Positions 26,431-35,405 of a stretch of DNA of 64,000 nt are shown piece after piece (positions within the stretch are counted from its first letter, which is position 1; every line of letters starts with the position of its first letter). This stretch comes from UKL13-2 sp947085425 (lineage in GTDB: Bacteria; Pseudomonadota; Gammaproteobacteria; Burkholderiales; Usitatibacteraceae): contig CAMTWK010000021.1 of assembly GCA_947085425.1 (NCBI GenBank), forward strand, positions 62,001 to 126,000. The letters run 5' to 3'. The notes beneath the pieces were generated by a model. The model was given only the letters and a program-made list of their open reading frames with translations. It had not been told where the DNA came from and did not search any database. Position numbers and translations under genes: made by a program.

Positions 26431-27264
26431 GTGGCATACAAAAGCATATTGGTACACTTGAAAGGCCATGCACGCGATGTGCAAACCTTGGCAATTGCCT
26501 GCAATATTGCGCGTCGATTTGACAGCCATTTGACGGCGATTTTTGCGCCTGATCAGGCAGCATCACCAATGGCGGGGGCGTTGGATCCTGCGGCGGTTGC
26601 CGCAATGCGATTGGCAATGGATTACGATCGTCAATTGAAGGAAAAGACCAAATTGCTGGTGCAGGCCGTTGAAAGCCGGGAAAATCGGCCGATTGCCTGG
26701 GATGCGCTGACCGATGATGTTTTAAATGGCTTTGTACAGCGCGCGCGCAGCGCCGATCTGATTGTAATGACCCAAGAGGATCCATCGCCGCGCTTTATGT
26801 TTGCCCCTTCACATGTGGCGAATGTTTTGCTGAATGCCGGCCGCCCACTGCTTATTGTTCCTTTTGCGGGCGATTTTGCGACCTGTGGTGAGTCCGTATT
26901 GGTTGGTTGGAGCGCGACCCGTGAGTCGGCACGTGCGCTGTCAGACGCAATACCGCTCATGCAAAATGCCCGTGTTGTGCATCTGGTTTCTTTTAACAAC
27001 GCCAAAAATGGCGATGCGGATACCGGGTTTGAATTGGACGTGGGCCGATGGATGGCCAGGCATGACCTGAAGGTGAATTTCCGTCAACAGACATCGAAGG
27101 ACGTGGATGTTGGCAATCAAATGCTGTCATTGGCTGCTGAGCTTGAATCCGATCTGATTGTGATGGGTGGTTATGGACGCCCCCGGTCGGTTGAATTTTT
27201 TCTGGGTGGCGTGACCAAAACACTGCTGGACACCATGACCGTGCCGGTGCTCATGTCGCATTAA
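26431..27264 (+). CDS. tandem-domain universal stress protein (usp-4)
   Basis: A 277-residue protein with two Usp domains in one chain, about 1-145 and 150-277. The second has an intact nucleotide loop GGYGRPRSVEFFLGG. The first (TQEDPSPRFMFAPSHV) lacks it, so only the C-terminal half is likely to bind ATP. Start is GTG with AAAGGA upstream. No FNR/ANR-type site is seen directly before it, so it may be read from the hsp20 promoter. Confidence 0.93.
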   Translation: MAYKSILVHLKGHARDVQTLAIACNIARRFDSHLTAIFAPDQAASPMAGALDPAAVAAMRLAMDYDRQLKEKTKLLVQAVESRENRPIAWDALTDDVLNGFVQRARSADLIVMTQEDPSPRFMFAPSHVANVLLNAGRPLLIVPFAGDFATCGESVLVGWSATRESARALSDAIPLMQNARVVHLVSFNNAKNGDADTGFELDVGRWMARHDLKVNFRQQTSKDVDVGNQMLSLAAELESDLIVMGGYGRPRSVEFFLGGVTKTLLDTMTVPVLMSH

Positions 27265-27356
27265 TTCATCCACGGAGTTCGTTGTTCGGCGCCGGTATGG
27301 CGTGGGTGGAGCCGCACAGCGTGTCCAAATAGGTCGATATCGGCTATGCTCTTAAT

Positions 27357-29054
27357 ATGACTCCTTTGACACCATGCACGGCCAATTTTAGCAGGCAAGT
27401 TTTTGCCGCTCTGGCAGGAAATTGTCGGTCAATAACTTGCCGACGGCTGATTGGTCTGATGCTGTTCGCGCTGTTGTTCGCGGCTGCATCGGCCACGGCC
27501 AAGACCATCCCGAATTTTGCCGAGCTTGAGTCGTCCGGTGCCATCATTGGCAAAATCATTGTCAACCCACAGAATATTTTTGACCTGGACGACGAGCAGG
27601 AGAATCGGGCGCTTTTCCAGTGGGCCAATCGCTTGCACGTCAAGACCAAGGCGGAGGTGATCGAACGATTGTTGCTTTTCCAGAGCGGTGAAACGGTATC
27701 GGCACAAAAAATTGATGAAACCGAGCGGTTGTTGCGACGATCAAGCACCCGTTATGAAGTCAATATTCGACCGGTCGCATTCCAAAACGGGGTGGTGGAT
27801 ATCGAGGTATCAACCCGCGACACTTGGACTTTTAATCTTACTGGAAGTTTTTCGCGCTCAGGCGGGGACAACAAGAGCAGCTTTGGTATCGCTGAACAGA
27901 ATTTGTTTGGTGGTGACGTGGCGATTGCTTATAGCCGTACGGCTGATGTGGACAGGAGTGGTTCGGAGTTTGAATTGTCGGTTGCCCATGCATTTGATGC
28001 CTGGACCACGGTCGACTTTTTGCGCGGTCGATTTATTGACGGCAAGCGTACCGCTGTGACAATTGATCGTCCGTTTTATGCCTTGGATACCCGCCGGTCA
28101 GGGCGGCTTGCGTGGCGCGACGAGTCACGCATTGATTCGATCTTTAATTCCGGAAACACCATAAGTGAATTTCGTCGTCGTGTGCGGTTTGTCGAAGTGT
28201 CCGGCGGCTGGTCGCCGGGGATGCGCAACAGTTGGGTGCAACGGTTTACGGCCGGGGCAAACGTTCTCGATCAGGAGTTTAGCGGGGTGAGTGGACGACA
28301 GGCACCCGCGACCCTGCCGGTTGACCATAATATGCGGGCGCTTTTTTTAAGATTTGATTTGCTGGAAGACCGTTTTGTAAAAGTAAAAAACTATAACCGC
28401 ATCGAGCGCCCGGAGTACCTGTCACTTGGCTTTAACGGACGCCTGCAACTGACGATGCCGGTTACCGCCGCCGGGTCGACGCATTCGCAGCCCTTGTATG
28501 TGGCGGAGGTTGGCAAAGGATTCCGCTCTTCTGGCGGGCAAATTATGCAGCTCACCGGTGCGGTCGAGCGCCGCCATGGCGAATTCGGTCTGCCGATTGC
28601 ACAGGTTGGTGCCCGTGCCAAATTTTATTTTCCGCTCGCCGCACGCTCACTGGTCTACGCATCAATCGCCTGGGACCAGGTGCACGGTGGGGGCATCACG
28701 GATCAATTGCTCATCGGCGGCAACTTCGGATTGCGCGGATATCCGTCCCGTTATCAGTCCGGCGAGCAACGTTGGTTATTCACGATTGAGCGACGGGTAT
28801 TTACGGACTGGTATCCATGGCGGTTGTTGCGCGTTGGTGGGGCAGTGTTTTTTGACAGCGGTCGTGCCTGGGGTGGGCAGAATCAGAATGCCGTCAATGG
28901 CGGGCAGCTGTCCGACATTGGCATCGGTTTGCGTATTGCCCTGGACCGGACCGCTTTCGCCAACATGTTGCACCTTGATCTTGCCATGCCGCTCAATCGC
29001 GCGCCGGGTATCAAGCCTGTGCAATTTTTGATAAAGAGTGAGGCTTCGTTTTAG
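27357..29054 (+). CDS. Omp85/BamA-superfamily outer-membrane protein with POTRA-like domain
   Basis: A 565-residue outer-membrane protein. A hydrophobic signal (GLMLFALLFAAASATA) ends near residue 48 after a long N-region, so the true start may lie later than the ATG at 27357. A POTRA-like segment follows, about 60-140 (IIGKIIVNPQNIF...SGETVSAQKIDETERLLR). From about 150 the chain is a 16-strand-type barrel ending with an aromatic residue. GGNFGLRGYPS near residue 460 resembles the loop-6 RGF/Y motif of Omp85 proteins. There is only about one POTRA, fewer than BamA, so it is a single-POTRA relative of unknown cargo. The lipase-like and DUF3422 genes follow on the same strand. Confidence 0.82.
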   Translation: MTPLTPCTANFSRQVFAALAGNCRSITCRRLIGLMLFALLFAAASATAKTIPNFAELESSGAIIGKIIVNPQNIFDLDDEQENRALFQWANRLHVKTKAEVIERLLLFQSGETVSAQKIDETERLLRRSSTRYEVNIRPVAFQNGVVDIEVSTRDTWTFNLTGSFSRSGGDNKSSFGIAEQNLFGGDVAIAYSRTADVDRSGSEFELSVAHAFDAWTTVDFLRGRFIDGKRTAVTIDRPFYALDTRRSGRLAWRDESRIDSIFNSGNTISEFRRRVRFVEVSGGWSPGMRNSWVQRFTAGANVLDQEFSGVSGRQAPATLPVDHNMRALFLRFDLLEDRFVKVKNYNRIERPEYLSLGFNGRLQLTMPVTAAGSTHSQPLYVAEVGKGFRSSGGQIMQLTGAVERRHGEFGLPIAQVGARAKFYFPLAARSLVYASIAWDQVHGGGITDQLLIGGNFGLRGYPSRYQSGEQRWLFTIERRVFTDWYPWRLLRVGGAVFFDSGRAWGGQNQNAVNGGQLSDIGIGLRIALDRTAFANMLHLDLAMPLNRAPGIKPVQFLIKSEASF

Positions 29055-29150
29055 GCGGTCGATTGGTTGCAATTGCCGCTGGCAACGGTTACTGTGGGTG
29101 ACGCATCATTCGTCCCTTGATACGCGCATAAATCGAACCGCAAAAATTCC

Positions 29151-30431
29151 ATGACCAATCAAGTTTCAAAAAATCCACTCAAACATTTGCGTACCTCTGA
29201 CATGATCGGTATCGCCAAACTGGCGACCGATGCAACACACAACGCGACGCTGATTGCCGAGAGTGTGCACCAGTCGGTGCGTGGCACGCTGGGACTGTCG
29301 AGCGGCAAAACCGCCACGCAGGCGGGTGGTCTTGCCGGGCTGATTTACCAGAGTATTCGTGACGTGGGTAAATTCGTCGGTAAAGGAGTCGATTCGGCGT
29401 TGTCTGCGTTGCAGCCGTTATTTATGTCGATTGAACATGAGGCAGCCAATTCGCCGCAGCGCGAGGCGGTGCTGGCCGCATTAAACGGCGTGATTGGCGA
29501 CTATCTTGCTGAAAGCAACAACCCGCTGGGCACTGCGATGGTATTACGATTTCAGGGGCGGGACATCACTCCCGAAACCATGCCGCTGCCGACCCTGACC
29601 GGGCAGGGGCAGACGGAGCGGCCCGCCAGGCAAAAAATTTTGCTGATGATTCACGGCCTGTGCATGAACGACCTGCAGTGGCAAACCAGCCATGACGGGC
29701 AACCCTTCAATCTTGGTGAAGTGGCCGCAACCGCGCTGGATGCCGCGCCCGTTTATTTGCGTTACAACACCGGTAAACATATCTCGCATAATGGCCGCGA
29801 GCTGGCCGCAAAATTGGAGCAGTGGGTGACGAGCCGATCACAATCAACAGCAGAGCTGAGTGTGGTTGCCCACAGCATGGGCGGGTTATTGATTCGCAGT
29901 GCGGTCGCACACGCCGCCGCTGCAAAAATGTTTTGGCCGGCGCGATTGAAAAATATTATTTTTTTGGGGACTCCCCATCACGGCGCGCCGCTCGAGCAGG
30001 CCGGTAATTGGCTTGACCAAATATTGGGCAGCACCGTTTATAGCGCACCGTTCGCCAAGCTGGCGCAATTACGCAGCGCAGGCATAACCGATTTGCGCTT
30101 GGGCGATATTCTCGATGAACATTGGCAAAATGATGGTGATGTGGACGGCCAGACGCATACCCAGCAGCCACGACAGCCGGTACCGCTGCCACCCGCTGTG
30201 GCGTGTTTTACCATCGCCGCCACCATCGCCGATAAGCGTCATGTGCTCGCCGATCATCTCATCGGTGATGGATTGGTCCCGTTGCACAGCGCGTTGGGTG
30301 AACACGCAGAGCCGCGCTACCGCCTGTTGTTTGCCAAGACAAACCAATGGATCGCTTATGAAACCAATCATCTGGCATTGTTGGGTTCGCCGAAGGTGGC
30401 GCGGAAAATAGTCGATTGGTTAAAAAAATAA
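29151..30431 (+). CDS. alpha/beta hydrolase, PGAP1/lipase-like
   Basis: A 426-residue protein. The first 180 residues are helical and unrecognised. Then LLMIHGLCMND gives the oxyanion region and VVAHSMGGLLIRSA the nucleophile elbow (Ser in AHSMGG). The FLGTPHHGAPLEQ segment is typical of PGAP1-like and triacylglycerol-lipase-like hydrolases. A His for the triad could be in YETNHLALLGSP near the C-terminus. No signal peptide is seen, so the location is probably cytoplasmic or membrane-associated. It sits between an outer-membrane barrel and DUF3422, suggesting an envelope-lipid role, as inference. Confidence 0.78.
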   Translation: MTNQVSKNPLKHLRTSDMIGIAKLATDATHNATLIAESVHQSVRGTLGLSSGKTATQAGGLAGLIYQSIRDVGKFVGKGVDSALSALQPLFMSIEHEAANSPQREAVLAALNGVIGDYLAESNNPLGTAMVLRFQGRDITPETMPLPTLTGQGQTERPARQKILLMIHGLCMNDLQWQTSHDGQPFNLGEVAATALDAAPVYLRYNTGKHISHNGRELAAKLEQWVTSRSQSTAELSVVAHSMGGLLIRSAVAHAAAAKMFWPARLKNIIFLGTPHHGAPLEQAGNWLDQILGSTVYSAPFAKLAQLRSAGITDLRLGDILDEHWQNDGDVDGQTHTQQPRQPVPLPPAVACFTIAATIADKRHVLADHLIGDGLVPLHSALGEHAEPRYRLLFAKTNQWIAYETNHLALLGSPKVARKIVDWLKK

Positions 30432-30444
30432 TTCATATGGAACG

Positions 30445-31764
30445 ATGATGCACCTGCCGCCAAATCATCCGCAACGCTATAGCTTGAGTAACGAAATTCA
30501 CGTCAGACCGCCGCCTGAAATTGTCGCGCCGGAGCGATTGTCGTATATCGCCATTCAGTATGGTGTCGAACACGCCGGTGCAGCGTTGGCAGACCTGCGG
30601 CGCCTGTGTGCCATCCTGGCCACGGCTGCGCCGGTGGAAGATGTGACGCATTTTGAAACCTCACATGGCGATGTGTGGCTGAAATGGGAGCGCCATACCG
30701 AATTCGCAACCTATACCTTTTCCGATAGGGCTGAGTTTCACCGCCCGTTTGAAATGCCGGTGATTTCGTCTGTTGATACGGGGTGGATGACACAAATCAC
30801 CGGACACCTGATTGTTGCCATTCATTTGGCGGTGCAAAAAATTCAATCCAGTCGACCGGAGCTGACGGGCGCGGCAGATGAATTTGACGGCAATGTCCTG
30901 ATCGGTGCAAAGGTAGCAGGTGGCAATGGTTTGGTGCTGACCGATTTGAAACTGCATGGTGATGAGTTTGGCCGCATGTTGGTGATTGATCTGCATCTCG
31001 GTCAACGTCAATGCGGCCGCACCGTGCAACGTCTGTTGGAAATTGAAACCTATCGGATGATGGCGCTGCTGGGATTGCCGGTGGCACGTAAAACAGCGGC
31101 GTTGCTCGGCAACTTGGAATCGGACTTGGCGGCGGTCACGTTGTTGATGGCGCAAGATGCCAGTCAAGACGAGCCGGCGTTATTGGTGCGGCTGACCCAA
31201 CTGGCGGCTTCGGTTGAAAGTGAAGTGGCGGCGAATCTTTTCCGTTTTGGGGCGTCGGCCGCCTATTACGAATTGGTCAAACGTCGCATCAGTGAGCTGC
31301 GCGAAGAACGATTGGTGGGCATTCAAACGATTGGTGAATTTTTGGATCGGCGTCTCGCGCCGGCTATGGCGACCTGTACCTCGGTAGAAAAACGTCTGCT
31401 CGATTTGTCCGAGCGGGTGGCGCGCGCCAGTGACCTGTTGCGAACCCGTGTCGACATCGTACGAGAGCGCCAGAATCAGGCGCTACTGGCATCGATGAAC
31501 CATCGTGGACGCATGCAGCTCAGGTTGCAGCAAACGGTTGAGGGGCTGTCAATTGCAGCTATCAGCTACTACGTGGTTGGGCTGGTCGGGTATGCGGCAA
31601 AGGCATTAAAGGAAGGCGGTTTGCCGTTATCCCCCGAACTGGTCACAGGTGGCTCGATCCCATTTGTCGTCCTGGCGATTTGGCTGGCGGTACGACGTGT
31701 TCGTCAACGTCTTGGCGTCGAACAGGATGCCGCATCATCGTCACCGCCGCCCTCACGCCGCTAA
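30445..31764 (+). CDS. DUF3422 family protein
   Basis: A 439-residue protein with the family's opening (HPQRYSLSNEIHVRPPP) and the internal HGDVWLKWERHTEFATYTF motif. A long helical middle follows (RLLDLSERVARASDLLRTRVDIVRERQNQ). Two hydrophobic segments near the C-terminus (LSIAAISYYVVGLVGYAA and SIPFVVLAIWLAV) suggest a tail-anchored inner-membrane protein. DUF3422 has no established function. It starts 14 bases after the lipase-like gene and is probably co-transcribed; it overlaps the convergent chemoreceptor gene by 12 bases. Confidence 0.88.
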   Translation: MMHLPPNHPQRYSLSNEIHVRPPPEIVAPERLSYIAIQYGVEHAGAALADLRRLCAILATAAPVEDVTHFETSHGDVWLKWERHTEFATYTFSDRAEFHRPFEMPVISSVDTGWMTQITGHLIVAIHLAVQKIQSSRPELTGAADEFDGNVLIGAKVAGGNGLVLTDLKLHGDEFGRMLVIDLHLGQRQCGRTVQRLLEIETYRMMALLGLPVARKTAALLGNLESDLAAVTLLMAQDASQDEPALLVRLTQLAASVESEVAANLFRFGASAAYYELVKRRISELREERLVGIQTIGEFLDRRLAPAMATCTSVEKRLLDLSERVARASDLLRTRVDIVRERQNQALLASMNHRGRMQLRLQQTVEGLSIAAISYYVVGLVGYAAKALKEGGLPLSPELVTGGSIPFVVLAIWLAVRRVRQRLGVEQDAASSSPPPSRR

Positions 31765-33291
31765 TTTAAATATACCCACCGACGAGGTCAAATATTTGGC
31801 TTGATTGCGCAGATTGTTCGCCGCCGTGGCGCTTTGCTCAACCATATTGGCGTTTTGCTGGGTCATTTCATCGAGATCAACAACGGCCTGATTGACCAGA
31901 TCAATACCACCTGATTGTTCGATGGATGCCGCCGAAATTTCGCTGATCAGCTCACTCACCCGCTGAGCTTGTGAAACGATGTCCGTCATGGTGTTGCCGG
32001 CCGTTTTGACCAGCAAAGCGCCGTGATCAACCTGCTCGACGGTCCGTTCGATCAGCACTTTGATTTCTCTGGCCGCATTGGCGCTGCGTTGGGCAAGGGT
32101 CCGTACTTCGCTGGCCACCACCGCAAAACCAAGTCCATGTTCACCCGCACGTGCAGCTTCAACCGCGGCATTGAGGGCAAGAATGTTGGTTTGAAAGGCA
32201 ATACCGTCAATCACACTGATAATTTCCGTGATCTGGGTGGAGGCGGATTGAATGTCTGTCATGGTGGCGACAACGCGGCCGACCACTTTCCCGCCTTGTT
32301 TGGCCACCGATGACGCGTTATGTGCCAAGTTGGACGCCATTTTTGCGGTGTCGGAACTTTGTTTGACCGTGCTGTTGAGTTGTTCGATCGCCGCTGCGGT
32401 ACTTTGCAAACTCGACGCCTGTTTTTCAGTTCGGATACTCAGGTCGGCGCTGCTCTGGGTGATATTCAAAGACGCCATTGAGACATTTTCGACACCGGCC
32501 CGCACCTCGGCAACTGCAATGGAAAACTGGGTCAACATGGTATTGACGGAATTGGTGATTAAGCGCAGTTCAACCAATCCGTTACCCGGTGCACGCCGCG
32601 ATAAGTCTCCTGCTGCAACACCACGCAGCAATTTGTCCGTATCCGACAGTTCGCGGATCAGACGCCGAAACAGCAAAAAAACAGGAACCAGCACTGCGAT
32701 GATTGACAGAATGCCTATAACAAACGCGGCGATTCTCATCATTTTTGAAAGTTCACTTTGTGCTTTTTCTTCCAAATTCATGCCGGTCAACAGCTGCGGC
32801 CCGAGCTTTTCGATCGGCTTGATGAGTTTTTGATTCACGCGCGGCCAATCATATTCCAACATTTCGCGCAGTTCTGTGTTGTCCGCAATGGTGTAGGCGT
32901 TGTTGAGTTTCTTGCTGAATTTGGTGAATTCAGCCAACCCCGCTTCAATTTCAGACATGGTGGCTTTGCTGTCGGGATCCGTCGCCACGTAGTTCTTTTT
33001 CAGGGCTGCCCATAACGGGTCGACTTCCGTTGCGGTGTTTTTGAGGTGTTCCTGGGCACTGTTGGTCGGTATTTGGTCGAGCAACACGCCCGCGAGACCG
33101 TAGCGTACGTCCTTGGCGATGGATTCCAAATTTTTGGTGGCGTTGAGTGGCAGGGCATAACCATGAGAAATCTTTTCCTGCGATTTTTCCAGAAACGACA
33201 GTTGCCAGAGGCCGCTGGCGATCAAACTTGACAGCGCGATGACAATGACCAGTGCCAGTCCCAGTAATTGATATTTGATTGAGTGAATCAT
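31753..33291 (-). CDS. methyl-accepting chemotaxis protein
   Basis: A 512-residue transmembrane chemoreceptor. TM1 is near residue 8-28, a periplasmic four-helix-type sensor follows to about 185, TM2 (AAFVIGILSIIAVLVPVFLLF) ends near 210, then HAMP (RRLIRELSDTDKLLRGVAAGDL) and the methylation and signalling helices. The hairpin tip EVRTLAQRSANAAREIKVLIE is the CheA/CheW contact region. The C-terminus lacks the NWETF-type pentapeptide for CheR/CheB docking, so adaptation would use receptor arrays. No che genes are nearby, so it is an orphan receptor; the ligand is unknown. Confidence 0.94.
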   Translation of the reverse strand: MIHSIKYQLLGLALVIVIALSSLIASGLWQLSFLEKSQEKISHGYALPLNATKNLESIAKDVRYGLAGVLLDQIPTNSAQEHLKNTATEVDPLWAALKKNYVATDPDSKATMSEIEAGLAEFTKFSKKLNNAYTIADNTELREMLEYDWPRVNQKLIKPIEKLGPQLLTGMNLEEKAQSELSKMMRIAAFVIGILSIIAVLVPVFLLFRRLIRELSDTDKLLRGVAAGDLSRRAPGNGLVELRLITNSVNTMLTQFSIAVAEVRAGVENVSMASLNITQSSADLSIRTEKQASSLQSTAAAIEQLNSTVKQSSDTAKMASNLAHNASSVAKQGGKVVGRVVATMTDIQSASTQITEIISVIDGIAFQTNILALNAAVEAARAGEHGLGFAVVASEVRTLAQRSANAAREIKVLIERTVEQVDHGALLVKTAGNTMTDIVSQAQRVSELISEISAASIEQSGGIDLVNQAVVDLDEMTQQNANMVEQSATAANNLRNQAKYLTSSVGIFKLAA

Positions 33292-33905
33292 TGATTTTCC
33301 AAGAGATGACGGCGGACTAAGCTGTCCCGAGCTCGTGTTGACAGGGTTGGCCCTCCTTTTTCATATCGACTCGTTCGGGGCAAACCTGAGCGACGGTTGC
33401 CACGTCATTAAAGTTCGCAAGCCCCTACTGGTATATGCAAGGCTATGCGCGTCAGGCCGACCATGGGGCTGTCATCTTGACGGTGTTCAACCGCTTTGTA
33501 ACAATTGTTCAAAAATGAGGGGGCTGATTGTCTGGTTGAATCCGGCGGAGTGTGCGAATATGCAATTGTTAACGCTGCCAGCCTTCACTCAAATGGGACG
33601 TAATGCATGCGAGCCGGTCGGGCTGGTCGAAATATTGTCGGAAATCCGGCTTGGTTTCGATATGATTGTGTCGATAAATGGGGGGGGGGAACCACTGCCG
33701 GACAGCTGTGCTGAAGAATTTAAAGTGGATTCATTGCGGCGGTGATCCTTCGCGTCACTGGATCGATTTGGCGGACGTGTTTTTGATTGTTGGCCATGAT
33801 CTGGATCAGGATTGGACGACAATTTTTTCATAACAATTTGCCAGTATTTGCCCGCGTTCATTTTTTAATATTTCCGTATTTACAAAAACAATCACTCTAA
33901 TTTTT
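33292..33905. other. 614-base intergenic region with a G10 tract
   Basis: This gap lies between the divergent chemoreceptor and histidine kinase genes. A run of ten G residues occupies 33680-33689. A possible hairpin, GGCAAACC with GGTTGCC, lies near 33380-33402. Short open frames exist but none has a ribosome site or a recognisable product. Promoters for both flanking genes must be here. Confidence 0.4.
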
Positions 33906-35267
33906 ATGCATAAGTTGATTGCCAGTTTGCAGCGTTGGTTGGCCGCGCCGCGATTCACAGAACGATCATTGACCCGTCGTGCCGAGGTCATCCATGTGGT
34001 GATCCTCACCCACGCCTTTACGATTTTGTTGGGCTCTATTGCGGTGCCGATTTTTTCAGATCGGCCATGGCCGACATTAATTGCCTGTTTAATCTGGGCC
34101 AGTACCACCGGCTTGGCGTGGTGGTTAAATCGGCAGGGACGTCTTACGGCCGCGGCGATCTCTGCCTGTCTGCCGGTATATTTGTTGGTGTCGGCGGTGA
34201 TGTTGGTGTCGGTGCCGGTACGTGGCGCCACATGGTATTTCGGCGCGGTTTTGCATACGGTGATTGTTGGCGGAACACGTTGGGGTCTGACTGCGGCGTT
34301 CGGTGGTTTGGCCGTGCTCGCCGTCACCGCGTCAGGGCTGGCACATCAGATCGGCTTGCCGGTGATTTTCCCGCATGCACAAGCCTCTTTTTTGGTGGCG
34401 TTTTTAGGCCAGCTGGTCATGGTGGTGACGCCGGTTTTGTTGGTGTTGCGCCAGCAGCGCAAAGCGCTGGACGAGGCCGACGCAGAACTCGCCAGCCGCC
34501 GCGAGGCCGAGAATCAATTGTGCGCACTGAATGAGCAACTGGAAGCGCGAGTCGAGGCCAGAACCGCCGAATTGGCCACGGCCAATGCCGACTTGGAGTC
34601 GTATTCCTATAGTGTTTCGCACGATTTGCGTGCGCCGTTAAATGCAGTGCAGGGATTTGCCACATTATTGAAGGAACGGACATCAACGGCAGCGGACGAA
34701 AAAGCCAGCCAGTATCTGGATCGGATTTTGACGGCGAGTGACCGGATGCGCGGCATCATCGATGATTTGCTTTCGTTGGCAAAGGTGGCCAGGACACCGT
34801 TGGCACAAAGGGACATTGATTTGACCAAGCTGGCCAATGAGGTCACGTTTGAATTGGAACACACCGCGCCGGAGCGAAAAGTGCAATGGCAAATTGGTAT
34901 GGGCATGCGGGCGGTGGGAGATCCCGGCTTGATTCGTATTGCGCTGGAAAACCTTTTGGGCAACGCGTGGAAATACACCGCCAAAACCGAGCGGACGGTG
35001 ATCTCGTTCAGTGAGGTCTCGCGCAGCGGCAACCGGGTCGAATTCTTAATCAATGACAACGGCGCCGGCTTTGATAACGCCCATGCCAAACAATTATTTA
35101 TGCCGTTCCGGCGTTTACACAGTGAACGGGAGTTTCACGGCTCGGGCGTCGGGCTGGCTACCGTCAGGCGCATATTGGTCAAACACGGCGGCAGTATTCG
35201 TGGTGATGGTGTAGTCGGTGGCGGTGCCCGCTTCTGGTTTGATTTGCCGACGACCATACAAGGATAG
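33906..35267 (+). CDS. membrane-bound orphan sensor histidine kinase
   Basis: A 453-residue inner-membrane kinase. About five or six hydrophobic segments fill residues 30-180. A coiled coil (QLEARVEARTAEL) comes next, then HisKA with the phospho-acceptor His239 in YSVSHDLRAPLNA. The HATPase domain has the N box ALENLLGNAWKYT, G1 NDNGAGFD and G2 GSGVGLA. No response regulator gene is adjacent, so its partner is unknown. The N-terminal membrane domain has no obvious ligand pocket family. There is no strong ribosome site before the ATG. Confidence 0.9.
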   Translation: MHKLIASLQRWLAAPRFTERSLTRRAEVIHVVILTHAFTILLGSIAVPIFSDRPWPTLIACLIWASTTGLAWWLNRQGRLTAAAISACLPVYLLVSAVMLVSVPVRGATWYFGAVLHTVIVGGTRWGLTAAFGGLAVLAVTASGLAHQIGLPVIFPHAQASFLVAFLGQLVMVVTPVLLVLRQQRKALDEADAELASRREAENQLCALNEQLEARVEARTAELATANADLESYSYSVSHDLRAPLNAVQGFATLLKERTSTAADEKASQYLDRILTASDRMRGIIDDLLSLAKVARTPLAQRDIDLTKLANEVTFELEHTAPERKVQWQIGMGMRAVGDPGLIRIALENLLGNAWKYTAKTERTVISFSEVSRSGNRVEFLINDNGAGFDNAHAKQLFMPFRRLHSEREFHGSGVGLATVRRILVKHGGSIRGDGVVGGGARFWFDLPTTIQG

Positions 35268-35405
35268 CGTTCATGGGTAGAGACAGCGTCCCGGGCAGAT
35301 CGGCGCGCGCCCTTGCAGAAACACCAGCAACCATCGATCGATATCTTGCGCCAAGCGCGACACGATTGTTTCGTGCCTGCTTGGTGCCAATTTCTTAATT
35401 TGAAT

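Noticed and set aside
33370..33480. Possible c-di-GMP (GEMM) riboswitch: GGCAAACC and GCAAGCC words upstream of a chemoreceptor
   Set aside because: The order and spacing of the conserved blocks do not fit the GEMM consensus, and the words are on the strand opposite to the chemoreceptor gene.
33335..33745. 136-codon plus-strand frame
   Set aside because: It runs through the G10 tract, has no ribosome site, and its translation resembles no protein family.
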